Assembly (NCBI GenBank): GCA_006218065.1
Contig: VBWE01000015.1
Location: forward strand, 62,001 to 126,000
Direction: 5' to 3'
Source of the DNA: Bacteroidota bacterium
GTDB taxonomy: Bacteria > Bacteroidota > Bacteroidia > Palsa-965
Length of the DNA: 64,000 bases
The translations under genes and the position numbers were made by a program. Below the pieces are notes generated by a model, which was given only the letters and a program-made list of their open reading frames with translations, did no database searches and was not told the DNA's origin. Below, piece by piece: positions 51,863-60,341 of the stretch. How positions within the stretch are numbered: position 1 is the stretch's first letter; the number at the start of each line of letters is the position of its first letter.

Positions 51863-54175
51863 ATGAAAATCGGGATTAAGCTTGCCTTTGCATTTTTCTT
51901 CATCGCCCTTTCAGCCGGGCTGATCGTGGGTATTATCGCTTACGTGCGCGCCAAGTCGGCACTGGAGCAGGAAACATTCAACAAGCTTACCGCTGTGCGC
52001 GAAATGAAAGCGACGCAGATCGAAGATTATTTCAAACTCATTTCCGACCAGGTTCGCGTTTTTTCAAAAGACCCTTCTACCGTTATCGCGATGAAGCGTT
52101 TTAAAAAAGGTTTTTTTACTATCGATTCCGCCTACGCCGGTAAACCGGGCTGGATGGGTATCGTGGATGGCCGCCTGCATGAATACTATGAAAAGGAATA
52201 CCTGCGCCGGCTGAATAAAAACCTGGACAAAAAAACACAGCTCGCCGACGAACTGCCCGCCGGTAAAGAAGCGCGAATCCTGCAATACCTCTACATCGTA
52301 AACAATCCGAATGAAGTAGGATCAAAACACCTGCTCGACCAGGCTTCGGATAAAAGCGAGTACACGCGAACACATAACCGGTACCACAAAGCGTTCCGCG
52401 ACTACCTGGAAACGTTCGGCTATTACGATATTTTCCTGGTGGACGACAGTACGGGGAATATCGTGTATACGGTTTTTAAGGAAGTGGATTACGCCACCTC
52501 GCTGCTCGATGGTCCGCTCAAGCAAACGAATCTCGCGCAGGCATTTCTCGAATCGCGCAATTCGCCCGACAAAAATTTCGTAAAACTGCTTGACTATGCT
52601 CCTTATAAAGCATCGTACAATGCGCACGCCGCATTCATTTCCTGCCCCATTTATGACGGCGACGACAAAATCGGCGTGCTTGTTTTCCAGATGCCGATCG
52701 ACAAGATCAACGACATCATGACCAATAACCGCCAGTGGTCCAAAGTGGGCCTGGGTTCCAGCGGCGAAACGTATATCGTGGGCGATGATTTTACTTTGCG
52801 CAACCAGTCGCGTTTCCTGATCGAAGACAGTATAAACTATTTCAAGATGATCAGCGAGATCGGTCTTCCCCCGGCGACGATCGACAGGATACGGAATTTC
52901 GGCAGTTGCATCGGCCTGCAGGAAGTGCGCACCGAAGGCACGGAAGCGGCGCTGACAGGAAAAACGGACGCGCGGATATTCAAAGACTATCGCGGTGTGC
53001 CCGTGCTTTCCGCGTACCGGCCGCTCAACATCAAGGATACGAACTGGGTGATCATGAGTGAGATCGACGAGGAGGAAGCGTTTGCCCACGTGCATGCACT
53101 GCGGAATTACCTGCTCTGGGGATTTTCGGCGATGCTCCTGCTCATCATCGGCGCTTCGATTTATGTTTCGCGGAAAATCAGCAGCCCGCTGAACGAACTG
53201 GCCTACGATGCGATGGAAGTGGCGAAAGGTAATTTCGATGTGGAGATCAATATCCGCCGCAAGGACGAGATCGGCATACTCGCCACCAGTTTCCGGAAGA
53301 TGCAGCATTCCATCAAGCGGCTCATCGACGAGTTGAAAGAAATCAACCACAACCTGGAAAATAAAGTCATCGAACGCACGCAGGAAATTCACCGGCAGAA
53401 GGAAATGGTGGAGGAGAAGAACAAGGAAATTCTCGATTCCATCGCTTACGCGCAGCGCCTGCAGAAAGCCATCCTGCCGCCTTTCGATTCGATTCAGCAG
53501 GTTTTCAGCGACAGTTTCGTTTTGTTTAAACCGAAAGACATCGTTTCGGGCGATTTTTACTGGATGAGCCGCATCGGCGATGAAATCCTGCTCGCCGTGG
53601 TCGATTGCACCGGGCACGGCGTTCCGGGCGCGATGGTGAGCGTGGTCGGCGCCAACAGCCTCACGCGTGCAGTCAAGGAATTTAGCCTGCTGCAGCCTTC
53701 CGCCATCATGGATAAGATGAGCGAGATCGTGGAAGAAACTTTTGAAAGCACCGACCACGAAGTGCGCGACGGTATGGATATGTCGCTTTGCCGGATCAAT
53801 ATTAAAACGCTGGTCATGCAATACACCGGCGCGAATAACCCGGTCTGGATCATCCGCAGCGGCGCTTCGGTGGTCGAAGAACTTCGTCCCGACAAACAGC
53901 CGATTGGCAAATACGAATTCCGGAAACCGTTCACGCACCAGGAAGTGCAGCTGCACAAAGGCGATTGCGTTTATCTTTTTTCCGACGGGTATGCCGACCA
54001 GTTCGGCGGGCCGAGAGGCAAGAAGTACAAATACAAAACACTCCAGGCCGCGCTGATCGCCAACAGCCAGGAATCGATGCCGTTGCAGCTGATGACGCTC
54101 AACCGCCAGTTCGAAGAATGGAAAGGCGAACTGGAACAGGTGGATGATGTATGCGTGATGGGAATTAAGATTTAG
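51863..54175 (+). CDS. Membrane sensor with SpoIIE-type PP2C phosphatase domain
   Basis: A 770-residue protein. TM1 covers about 7-27 (LAFAFFFIALSAGLIVGII). A periplasmic sensor domain follows (about 30-410, Cache-like, VGLGSSGETYIVGDD near 310). TM2 is about 415-435 and HAMP about 436-488. A coiled coil (KVIERTQEIHRQKEMVEEKN) and a SpoIIE phosphatase domain (about 540-768) end it, with DIVSGDFYWMSR, VVDCTGHGVPGAMVS and KGDCVYLFSDGYADQFGG; the Asp residues place the metal site. Such proteins dephosphorylate anti-anti-sigma factors in partner-switching or bind other serine-phosphorylated partners. No anti-sigma kinase or STAS antagonist is adjacent, so the partner is unknown. Confidence 0.92.
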   Translation: MKIGIKLAFAFFFIALSAGLIVGIIAYVRAKSALEQETFNKLTAVREMKATQIEDYFKLISDQVRVFSKDPSTVIAMKRFKKGFFTIDSAYAGKPGWMGIVDGRLHEYYEKEYLRRLNKNLDKKTQLADELPAGKEARILQYLYIVNNPNEVGSKHLLDQASDKSEYTRTHNRYHKAFRDYLETFGYYDIFLVDDSTGNIVYTVFKEVDYATSLLDGPLKQTNLAQAFLESRNSPDKNFVKLLDYAPYKASYNAHAAFISCPIYDGDDKIGVLVFQMPIDKINDIMTNNRQWSKVGLGSSGETYIVGDDFTLRNQSRFLIEDSINYFKMISEIGLPPATIDRIRNFGSCIGLQEVRTEGTEAALTGKTDARIFKDYRGVPVLSAYRPLNIKDTNWVIMSEIDEEEAFAHVHALRNYLLWGFSAMLLLIIGASIYVSRKISSPLNELAYDAMEVAKGNFDVEINIRRKDEIGILATSFRKMQHSIKRLIDELKEINHNLENKVIERTQEIHRQKEMVEEKNKEILDSIAYAQRLQKAILPPFDSIQQVFSDSFVLFKPKDIVSGDFYWMSRIGDEILLAVVDCTGHGVPGAMVSVVGANSLTRAVKEFSLLQPSAIMDKMSEIVEETFESTDHEVRDGMDMSLCRINIKTLVMQYTGANNPVWIIRSGASVVEELRPDKQPIGKYEFRKPFTHQEVQLHKGDCVYLFSDGYADQFGGPRGKKYKYKTLQAALIANSQESMPLQLMTLNRQFEEWKGELEQVDDVCVMGIKI

Positions 54176-54203
54176 TGTTTACTTCTTTGGGGCATAAAAG
54201 GCA

Positions 54204-54285
54204 CAATGCCAAACGCCCAATGCTCAATGATCAATTTTATCTGTCCGATGTGTGTTGTTCATTGAGTATTGGGCGTTTGACATTG
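54204..54285. repeat. Word-like inverted repeat, CAATGCCAAACGC family (copy 2)
   Basis: The 27-nt arms 54204-54230 and 54259-54285 match at 25 positions: CAATGCCAAACGCCCAATG against CATTGAGTATTGGGCGTTTG. It shares words with the element at 16913-17013, again downstream of a plus-strand gene with a convergent neighbour. Confidence 0.82.
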
Positions 54286-54319
54286 AACATTTTTTACCGC
54301 CCGGAAAAACAAACAACGA

Positions 54320-54452
54320 AGAGACTGTTTAAATTTCCTCCGGAAAAATTGCCTGGAAAGCGTGATTGCTACTGCCGCTTAGTAAAAACTATTCCGACGT
54401 ATTAAACGTCTTCCCTGTAAAACAGTCTTCGGAGGAATTTTAAACAGACTCT
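54320..54452. repeat. Word-like inverted repeat, TGTTTAAAATTCC family (copy 2)
   Basis: The arms AGACTGTTTAAATTTCCTCC (54322-54341, within 54320-54344) and its partner at 54428-54452 differ at about three of 25 positions. Inside is a small hairpin GACG/CGTC. The right arm runs into the rlmF stop codon. The shared phrase TGTTTAAAATTCCTYCG also occurs at 25209. Confidence 0.8.
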
Positions 54453-55434
54453 AAGATTTAACGTGATCTTCCGGCGTTTTCTCAATCATCCGTTTTTCCA
54501 GTTCTTCCGGAGAGAGAAAAGTCCACGCAACAATACGGCTGCTTTTATTTCCTTGTCCCATCGGGATGGTGATTACTTCTTCCGCTTCCGCGTGTTCAAG
54601 TTCGATGTAAATACTTTTGAGATGCGACTGTTTGGAAACGATCGTGGAGAACCAGGAACAGGAGTCCGCAAACAGCCGGCTTTCCCGGATCATGTCGCGC
54701 ACGAAACCCGCTTCACCTCCCGGGCACCACAATTCACTGCTCTGACCGCCGAAGTTCAGCACCGGGTTTTTTATTTTTTTGCCTTTCAGGTTGCTCAGCT
54801 TGCGCGCCGATCCTGAGCGGGCTTCATCGGCAGAAGCATGAAACGGGGGATTGCAGATGGACAGATCGAAATGTTCGTCTTTTTGAATGACTCCCTGGAA
54901 AATATTTTTCGGATTATGCTGGAACCGGATTTCCGTTTTCTCGTTCAAAAAAGAATTTTGCGTTACGATTTCATGCGCGGAAGCAATGGCAACAGGATCG
55001 ATATCCGTTCCGACGAAGGACCATCCGTATTCTTTACTCCCGATGATCGGGTAAACGCAATTCGCACCGACGCCGATATCCAGGCATTTCACCGCATGTC
55101 CCGGCGGGTTTTTGCCATCGCTCTTCCTGTACAGCAGATCGGCCATGTGATGGATATAATCCGCTCTTCCCGGGATGGGCGGGCATAAATACCCGCGGGG
55201 AATATCCCAGTAATCGATACCGTAATACTGTTTCAGCAAAGCCTTGTTCAGGGCTTTTACCGCTTCGGGATTAAAAAAATCGATGGACTCGTCGTTGTAA
55301 ATATTCAAACTGACAAAAGGCGCCAGTTCCGGGCAGCCGGCGATCAGCTGTTTGAAATCATACCGCTCACGATGTTTATTCCGCGGATGCAGCCTGGTTT
55401 TTTCTTTCGGATGTTCTTTCTTTTCGGGCAGCAT
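54451..55434 (-). CDS. rlmF: 23S rRNA (adenine(1618)-N(6))-methyltransferase
   Basis: A 327-residue protein of the RlmF (YbiN) family. It has LHPRNKHRERYDFKQLIAGC and DIPRGYLCPPIPGRADYIHH at the N-terminus. The SAM-binding fold holds CLDIGVGANCVYPIIG and GTDIDPVAIASA, and the catalytic motif NPPF is in DLSICNPPFHAS. RlmF methylates N6 of A1618 in 23S rRNA. It is a stand-alone gene, convergent with the sensor phosphatase across two hairpin elements. Length and motifs are normal. Confidence 0.95.
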   Translation of the reverse strand: MLPEKKEHPKEKTRLHPRNKHRERYDFKQLIAGCPELAPFVSLNIYNDESIDFFNPEAVKALNKALLKQYYGIDYWDIPRGYLCPPIPGRADYIHHMADLLYRKSDGKNPPGHAVKCLDIGVGANCVYPIIGSKEYGWSFVGTDIDPVAIASAHEIVTQNSFLNEKTEIRFQHNPKNIFQGVIQKDEHFDLSICNPPFHASADEARSGSARKLSNLKGKKIKNPVLNFGGQSSELWCPGGEAGFVRDMIRESRLFADSCSWFSTIVSKQSHLKSIYIELEHAEAEEVITIPMGQGNKSSRIVAWTFLSPEELEKRMIEKTPEDHVKS

Positions 55435-55497
55435 GGGAAATCAGTAGTGCGTCGGTTTGCAGTCATTCATATACTCCCGGGGTACTGTATATTTCCT

Positions 55498-55536
55498 CCC
55501 ACAGAGACACCAGGGCACAAAGAAACACAAAGGAAA
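55498..55536. repeat. Dispersed CACAGAGACACC-type repeat
   Basis: The stretch CCACAGAGACACCAGGGCAC and following AAAGAAACACAAAGG is built of the same short words, on the opposite reading, as the stretch at 29259-29304. It lies in the gap between the helicase and rlmF genes. Confidence 0.45.
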
Positions 55537-55546
55537 AATAAAATGC

Positions 55547-56857
55547 TTACCTGGAAATCTGCAGCTTGACTTTTTTATTCTTGATCTTTTCGTTTTTGAT
55601 CAGTGAGGTAACAGCATCGATTTTGGAACTGCTGATGGCAGCGTACGAGGAATGATCGAGCACTTCCACCAGGCCCAGTTCTTCTTTGGCCAGCTTGCCT
55701 TTCTGCAGCAGCATGCCCACGATATCCATTTTATTGACTTTGTCTTTTTTACCGGCCCCGATGTACAGCGTGCGCCAGGGCGCTTTTCCCGGCAGGATAT
55801 TTTTCTCCGGCAATATTTCCGCTTCCGGTTTTTCGCCAATGAAAGCGGGCAGGCGGTCGCCGGCGGACAATAGCAGGTACGCGGTTCCTTCGGCATTCAT
55901 GCGCGCAGTTCGCCCGTTGCGGTGCGTAAAGGCTTCTTCGGTAAGCGGCAACTGGTAATGGATCACGGCTTCTATTTCGGGAATGTCGAGCCCGCGGGAT
56001 GCAAGGTCGGTGGTGATGAGCAGGCGGTGACTTCCGTTCCTGAATTTGATCAGCGCGCGTTCCCGGTCATCCTGTTCCATGCCGCCGTGAAAAGTACCGT
56101 GTGCCAGTCCTTTGTCCGAAAGCAGCATGCCGATGCGCTCCACGGCCTCCCGGTGATTGCAGAATACGAGCGTCGGTTTGTTCTGCAGTTTGCAGATCAG
56201 TCCGAATAAAATTTCCAGCTTGTCTTTGCCTTCCGCCTGGATGTATTTTATTTTCAGCCCGGCCGTTGTCGGTGCTTTGTCGTCGAGGAAATCCAGCTTT
56301 ACAGGATTTCGTATGCCTGTAAAACCGGGCAGTTCATCCATATTCGTCGCCGAAGTGAGCATGCGCCGGTTGAGTTTTTCCAGCCGCCCGATGATAAACG
56401 ACATGTCCTCCTGGAATCCGAATTCCAGCGCTTTGTCAAATTCATCCAGCACCAGCGTATGAATATTCCCGGTATCGAAATTTTCATGATGAATATGGTA
56501 CGCGATCCGGCCCGGAGTTCCTACCAGCAGGACAGGCGGCTGGGCCAGGTTGTTTTTCTCCGTTTTGGTGGAATGTCCGCCGTAGCAGCAATTCACTTTA
56601 AAACCGGTGCTCATTTGCCTGAACACCTGTTCGATCTGCAAAGCCAGTTCCCGCGACGGAACCAATACCAGGGCCTGCACACCGGTTTTCCCGGAGCTGA
56701 GACTGCTGAGCACCGGCAGGAGGAAAGCCAGTGTTTTCCCTGATCCTGTGGGAGAGAGCAGTACCATATCGCCCGGTTTTTTGGAAGCTTCTATGGCCGC
56801 CAGCTGCATTTTATTTAAAGACGCGATTTTTAAACGGGCGAGAATTTCCTGGATCAT
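55547..56857 (-). CDS. DEAD-box-type RNA helicase with DbpA RNA-binding domain
   Basis: A 436-residue protein. The RecA-like domain 1 has Walker A SPTGSGKT (35-42), the motif Ia PSRELALQ and motif II DEFD (138-141) in place of DEAD. Motif III is SAT (169-171). Domain 2 has LLITTDLASRGLDIPE and HRNGRTARM. The C-terminal 70 residues (about 365-436, VNKMDIVGMLLQKGKLAKEE) match the DbpA/CsdA RNA-binding domain, which directs DbpA to 23S rRNA hairpin 92. It probably acts in large-subunit assembly, which fits neighbours rlmF and rsmE. DEFD is unusual but keeps both acidic residues needed for ATPase. Confidence 0.9.
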   Translation of the reverse strand: MIQEILARLKIASLNKMQLAAIEASKKPGDMVLLSPTGSGKTLAFLLPVLSSLSSGKTGVQALVLVPSRELALQIEQVFRQMSTGFKVNCCYGGHSTKTEKNNLAQPPVLLVGTPGRIAYHIHHENFDTGNIHTLVLDEFDKALEFGFQEDMSFIIGRLEKLNRRMLTSATNMDELPGFTGIRNPVKLDFLDDKAPTTAGLKIKYIQAEGKDKLEILFGLICKLQNKPTLVFCNHREAVERIGMLLSDKGLAHGTFHGGMEQDDRERALIKFRNGSHRLLITTDLASRGLDIPEIEAVIHYQLPLTEEAFTHRNGRTARMNAEGTAYLLLSAGDRLPAFIGEKPEAEILPEKNILPGKAPWRTLYIGAGKKDKVNKMDIVGMLLQKGKLAKEELGLVEVLDHSSYAAISSSKIDAVTSLIKNEKIKNKKVKLQISR

Positions 56858-56876
56858 CTGTTGAGTGTACTTGCCG

Positions 56877-56884
56877 CAAAAGTA
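56877..56884 (-). promoter_or_regulatory. Putative helicase -7 promoter box (TACTTTTG)
   Basis: A perfect TANNTTTG match 19 bp before the helicase ATG. Confidence 0.5.
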
Positions 56885-56918
56885 GGGATTAATAACCGGG
56901 GCCTCTTATAACGCGGAC

Positions 56919-57623
56919 TCACGCATTACCAAGCGCTACCGTCATCACCGCCACCAGCCCGGCCGTTTCTGTGCGCAGGCGCGACCTGCCGAGACTTACG
57001 GGGACAAATCCTGCACGAACGGCAAGTGCAACTTCGTCTTCCGAAAAATCACCTTCCGGACCGATGAGAATTAAAACGTCGCTGCCTTTAATGTAAACGT
57101 CCTGCAGGTTTTCCTTCGGCGTATCGTGGCAATGCGCGATGAATTTTTGTCCGCCGGAATTCTGATGCGCCGCGATAAAATCATGGAAGGGACATATTTC
57201 CTCCACCTGCGGAAGCCATGCCTTCAGCGATTGTTTCATCGCGGAAACGGCAATTTTTTCAAGCCGTTCTTTTTTGATCACGGTTCTTTCGGAATACCGG
57301 CAATCGACGGGGCTGATGGAATCGATACCGATTTCGGTCGCTTTTTCCACGAGCCATTCCATGCGGTCGATGTTTTTTGTAGGACCGATGGCCAGGTGAA
57401 GATTGTACGGATGTTTTCCGGCGGGAATTTTTCCAGACAAAGCGAGCACGCAGCGTTTCGGGTGATTATCGGAAACAACCGCGTTGAAAAAGCCGCCTTT
57501 CCCGTCGATCACCTGCACCGCATCGCCGTTTGCGAGCCGAAGCACGCGCACGGCATGTTTGGATTCCTCTTCGGAAAGCGTGCAGGTTTCGCCGGTAATA
57601 CCAGGTACGTAAAACAGGTGCAT
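56919..57623 (-). CDS. rsmE: 16S rRNA (uracil(1498)-N(3))-methyltransferase
   Basis: A 234-residue protein matching RsmE. It has an N-terminal PUA-like region (MHLFYVPGITGETCTLSEEE, KHAVRVLRLANGDAV). A SPOUT methyltransferase domain follows, with IGIDSISPVDCRYSERTVIK and the knotted SAM-binding motif LILIGPEGDFSEDEV, ending SLGRSRLRTETA. RsmE methylates N3 of U1498 in 16S rRNA. It precedes the helicase gene by 61 bp on the same strand and may share its transcript. Confidence 0.97.
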   Translation of the reverse strand: MHLFYVPGITGETCTLSEEESKHAVRVLRLANGDAVQVIDGKGGFFNAVVSDNHPKRCVLALSGKIPAGKHPYNLHLAIGPTKNIDRMEWLVEKATEIGIDSISPVDCRYSERTVIKKERLEKIAVSAMKQSLKAWLPQVEEICPFHDFIAAHQNSGGQKFIAHCHDTPKENLQDVYIKGSDVLILIGPEGDFSEDEVALAVRAGFVPVSLGRSRLRTETAGLVAVMTVALGNA

Positions 57624-57722
57624 AGTCGTAGTGATCTGCGAATTTCGGTTTTTTAGCGGTTAAACGTACACCGTGTGCAACAAGCCGCTGTTTTACCGCA
57701 AATGCCGTAAATTGGCATAGTG

Positions 57723-58247
57723 ATGAAAACAGTTTTTTTCCTGGCGGCGATATGCACCGCGCTTTATTCCTGCAGGCAAGGCCAAACTGTTTCCCGCCCC
57801 GCGCCTGCGGAATACATGGTTTTCTCGGATTCGATCAAAGGAGATTTTGACGGCGACCGGAAACCGGAATACCTGTGGGTGAAAACTATTCCTGACAGTA
57901 TCCCGGTCGACAGCTGCACCATCCTTTGCTCCAACAGCAGTATCCCGCCGTTCCGGTTCCAGGCCATGGGTTGTTCACTCAGCAACGAAGGTGATCTTGA
58001 TAACAACCGGGCGGATGAAGTAACAGTTAACAGTTGGGCCGAAGGCGCCTGGGGAGTGATTACCGTATATGCATTCCGGAAAGGCAAGTGGATCGAAACG
58101 ATAGAACGATTTTCGGTCTACGGACCTGATGGCCATACGGATTATGTAAAAAAAGGCCCGGGTAAAGGAGAAGCCACGATTATCCGGGAGACCTGGGGGC
58201 AGCACGGTGAATTTGCGGTCGAGACAAAAACGGTAAAATTGAAATGA
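57723..58247 (+). CDS. Lipoprotein with DxDxD calcium-binding-type motifs, function unknown
   Basis: The start is the ATG at 57723 (a GTG one codon upstream is less likely), giving MKTVFFLAAICTALYSC with the Cys17 lipobox. The 174-residue product has two acidic loops, KGDFDGDRKPEYLWV near 40 and EGDLDNNRADEVTVNSW near 90, resembling FG-GAP or EF-hand calcium loops. The rest is strand-rich. It is probably a surface or periplasmic lipoprotein that binds calcium; that is inference from the motifs. No family is recognised. It stands alone. Confidence 0.78.
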   Translation: MKTVFFLAAICTALYSCRQGQTVSRPAPAEYMVFSDSIKGDFDGDRKPEYLWVKTIPDSIPVDSCTILCSNSSIPPFRFQAMGCSLSNEGDLDNNRADEVTVNSWAEGAWGVITVYAFRKGKWIETIERFSVYGPDGHTDYVKKGPGKGEATIIRETWGQHGEFAVETKTVKLK

Positions 58248-58320
58248 CCCGCGCGGGAAGCCGATTTCCCTGCTTATTTCCCCGGCCGGATATTCTCCTC
58301 AGAAAAACCGTGAAAAATTG

Positions 58321-58328
58321 TAATTTTG
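58321..58328 (+). promoter_or_regulatory. Putative -7 promoter box (TAATTTTG)
   Basis: A perfect TANNTTTG match 19 bp before the DUF1573 gene's ATG at 58348. Confidence 0.5.
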
Positions 58329-58347
58329 CACCGCTAAATCGATGATC

Positions 58348-58815
58348 ATGAAAACGAAGATGATTTTTGCGGCTTCCCTGGTTCTTTCTGCGGCGCTTAT
58401 TTCCTGCCAGCCGAAAGACCCGAAAGAAGCGGACAGCGGCATGGTGAACGTAGGCGGCGAAAAAGGCGGCCTTCCCGTGATGAAATTCGAGGTGGAAAAA
58501 CACGATTTCGGCCGCATCACGCAGGGTGAACGTGTAACCTACGAGTTCAAATTCAAAAATACCGGCGGTTCCGACCTGCTTATTTCCGATGCGCACGGTT
58601 CCTGCGGCTGCACGGTTCCGAGTTACCCGAAAAAACCGGTCGCTCCCGGCGAAGAATCCGTGATCAACGTGGAATTCAACAGCGAGGGCAAATCGGGCAA
58701 ACAGGAAAAAACGGTTACCCTGATCACCAACTGCGAACCGAATACGCGCGTGATCACCATCCTGGCGGAAGTAAGCGTTCCCGAATCGCGTCAGCCGAAA
58801 CCTGCGGGACAATAA
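58348..58815 (+). CDS. DUF1573 lipoprotein
   Basis: The ATG giving MKTKMIFAASLVLSAALISC is preferred; another ATG lies two codons upstream. The lipoprotein signal ends at Cys20. The mature 135 residues are a single DUF1573 domain, an Ig-like fold (VEKHDFGRITQGERVTYEFK, SCGCTVPSYPKKPVAPGEE, FNSEGKSGKQEKTVTLITNC). The CGC and following Pro motif is the hallmark of this Bacteroidota family. Its role is not known; some members are near outer-membrane genes. yajC follows after 38 bp, so it may be the first gene of a yajC transcript. Confidence 0.9.
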   Translation: MKTKMIFAASLVLSAALISCQPKDPKEADSGMVNVGGEKGGLPVMKFEVEKHDFGRITQGERVTYEFKFKNTGGSDLLISDAHGSCGCTVPSYPKKPVAPGEESVINVEFNSEGKSGKQEKTVTLITNCEPNTRVITILAEVSVPESRQPKPAGQ

Positions 58816-58853
58816 TTCCGAATTCTTATTTCACTCATACATAAAATAAATCG

Positions 58854-59255
58854 ATGACCATTCTCTCTATCATTCTTCAAGGCGGTGCTGCTCCTGCTGC
58901 GGGCGGCGGCGGACTTATCAATATCCTGATGATCGGCCTGATCATCGTCGTTTTTTACTTTTTCATGATGCGCCCGCAGATGAAAAAAGCGAAAGAACAG
59001 CGCCAGTTTATTGAAGAACTCGGCAAAGGCACCAAAGTAGTTACCATCGGCGGCATCGTAGCCAAGATTACCGAAGTGAACGAAAAAACATTCACCATCG
59101 AAACACGCAGCGGAACCCGCCTCGAGGTTTTGAAAAGCGCGATCTCGCACGAAAACAGCAGGCAGCTGAACAGTGATAAGTCTACTAAAGACGACAGCGA
59201 TAAGTCGAAAAACAAGAAGGAAGAAGAAGAAACTGCGGTTGAAGAAACCAAGTAA
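58854..59255 (+). CDS. yajC: Sec translocon accessory protein YajC
   Basis: A 133-residue protein with one N-terminal membrane helix (about 20-42, LINILMIGLIIVVFYFFM), followed by MRPQMKKAKEQRQFIEELGK and GTKVVTIGGIVAKITEV, the YajC signature. YajC associates with SecDF and assists protein export at the inner membrane. The C-terminal 35 residues are Lys/Asp/Ser-rich and low in complexity (KSTKDDSDKSKNKKEEEE), an extension common in Bacteroidota. The YbbR-like gene follows after 36 bp, so the two are probably co-transcribed. Confidence 0.96.
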   Translation: MTILSIILQGGAAPAAGGGGLINILMIGLIIVVFYFFMMRPQMKKAKEQRQFIEELGKGTKVVTIGGIVAKITEVNEKTFTIETRSGTRLEVLKSAISHENSRQLNSDKSTKDDSDKSKNKKEEEETAVEETK

Positions 59256-59291
59256 TTTTTTTTCTGATCGTTTGTTGTCGCATCTTGCGGC

Positions 59292-60311
59292 ATGAGGGAA
59301 GTCACCAACCGTAGTTTTTTACAACCCGGCCCGGGCAATACCAGTCAGCGCAGGCCGGTGGTGAGCCGTCGCTTTATGACTTTCCTGCTTTGCCTGGGAT
59401 TATCCACCATCCTCTGGTTTTTTAATGCACTTTCCAAGGATTACCCGCTCACGCTGCGCCTGTCCGCGTCGTACGTAAATCTTCCTGCCGACCGGAAAAC
59501 ATCCAACCGCTTACCCGATTCGCTCGATATCGAAGTGATGGCTTCGGGTTTTAAAATGCTGGGCTGGTCGGTAAACAAACATACCGATCCGGTGCGGATC
59601 GATCTCAACACGGCGCGCCGCCCGAAAGGCAGCGATTATATGTATATCGCTTTCCAGCGCGACCTGGAAAGAATAGGCCGGCAGTTCTCGAAAGGCGTAA
59701 AAGTGGTGCGCATCCAGCCCGATACCATCTGGTTCAGCTTCGCGCCGCGCGCCGCCAAAACCATCCCCGTCCGCGCGAATCTCGACATCAAATGCAAACC
59801 GGGATATCGCATTTCCGACAGCATCAAAATCACGCCGGCTACCGTGGAAGTAACCGGGCAGGGCGAACTCGTGCAGAAAATCACCTTCGTGGAAACGGAT
59901 ATGAAACGGTTTACCGAAGTGGATAAAAATATCAAAGCCGTTGTCCGCCTGCAGCCCTCGCCCGAATTCAGGCAACTCTCTTTTTCACCGGCTACGGTTA
60001 CCGTCGAAATACCCGTGTACCGTTTTACGGAAGCCTCGGCCGAAGTACCGGTTACGGTGGAACACGTTCCCGACGGCGTGCGTTTGCAACTGCTGCGGAA
60101 AAAAGTAAAAATCACCTATAACGTTCCGCTGGAACAGGCCGACAGCGTGGATGCTTCCATGTTCCGCGCCGTGATCGATTACCGGAAAGCGGAAAAAGGC
60201 GGCTCCCCGGCCAAAGTGCAGATCACGCGCAAGCCGGTATTCATCAGCAATATCCGCGTCGAACCGGAAAAAGTGGAGTTCGTGATCATCGGAAAAAAGA
60301 AGAAAAAGTAG
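59292..60311 (+). CDS. YbbR-like domain protein (CdaR-type)
   Basis: A 339-residue protein. A single membrane segment (about 36-54, TFLLCLGLSTILWFFNALS) follows a short cytoplasmic stretch. The rest is outside, with two or three YbbR-like beta modules, LRLSASYVNLPADRK near 60, FAPRAAKTIPVRANLDIKC near 155, and VEIPVYRFTEASAEVPVTVE near 240. In Firmicutes, YbbR/CdaR regulates diadenylate cyclase CdaA. In Bacteroidota it is often near the cyclase or yajC, and here yajC precedes it. A role in c-di-AMP control is inference, as no cyclase is in view. Confidence 0.87.
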   Translation: MREVTNRSFLQPGPGNTSQRRPVVSRRFMTFLLCLGLSTILWFFNALSKDYPLTLRLSASYVNLPADRKTSNRLPDSLDIEVMASGFKMLGWSVNKHTDPVRIDLNTARRPKGSDYMYIAFQRDLERIGRQFSKGVKVVRIQPDTIWFSFAPRAAKTIPVRANLDIKCKPGYRISDSIKITPATVEVTGQGELVQKITFVETDMKRFTEVDKNIKAVVRLQPSPEFRQLSFSPATVTVEIPVYRFTEASAEVPVTVEHVPDGVRLQLLRKKVKITYNVPLEQADSVDASMFRAVIDYRKAEKGGSPAKVQITRKPVFISNIRVEPEKVEFVIIGKKKKK

Positions 60312-60319
60312 ACTTCTGC

Positions 60320-60327
60320 TACATTTG
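60320..60327 (+). promoter_or_regulatory. Putative histidine kinase -7 promoter box (TACATTTG)
   Basis: A perfect TANNTTTG match 14 bp before the kinase ATG. Confidence 0.45.
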
Positions 60328-60341
60328 CCGTATCAGCTCAC

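Noticed and set aside
52322-53956. 544-codon minus-strand frame opposite the sensor phosphatase
   Set aside because: It is antisense to conserved SpoIIE, HAMP and sensor domains and has no independent motifs.
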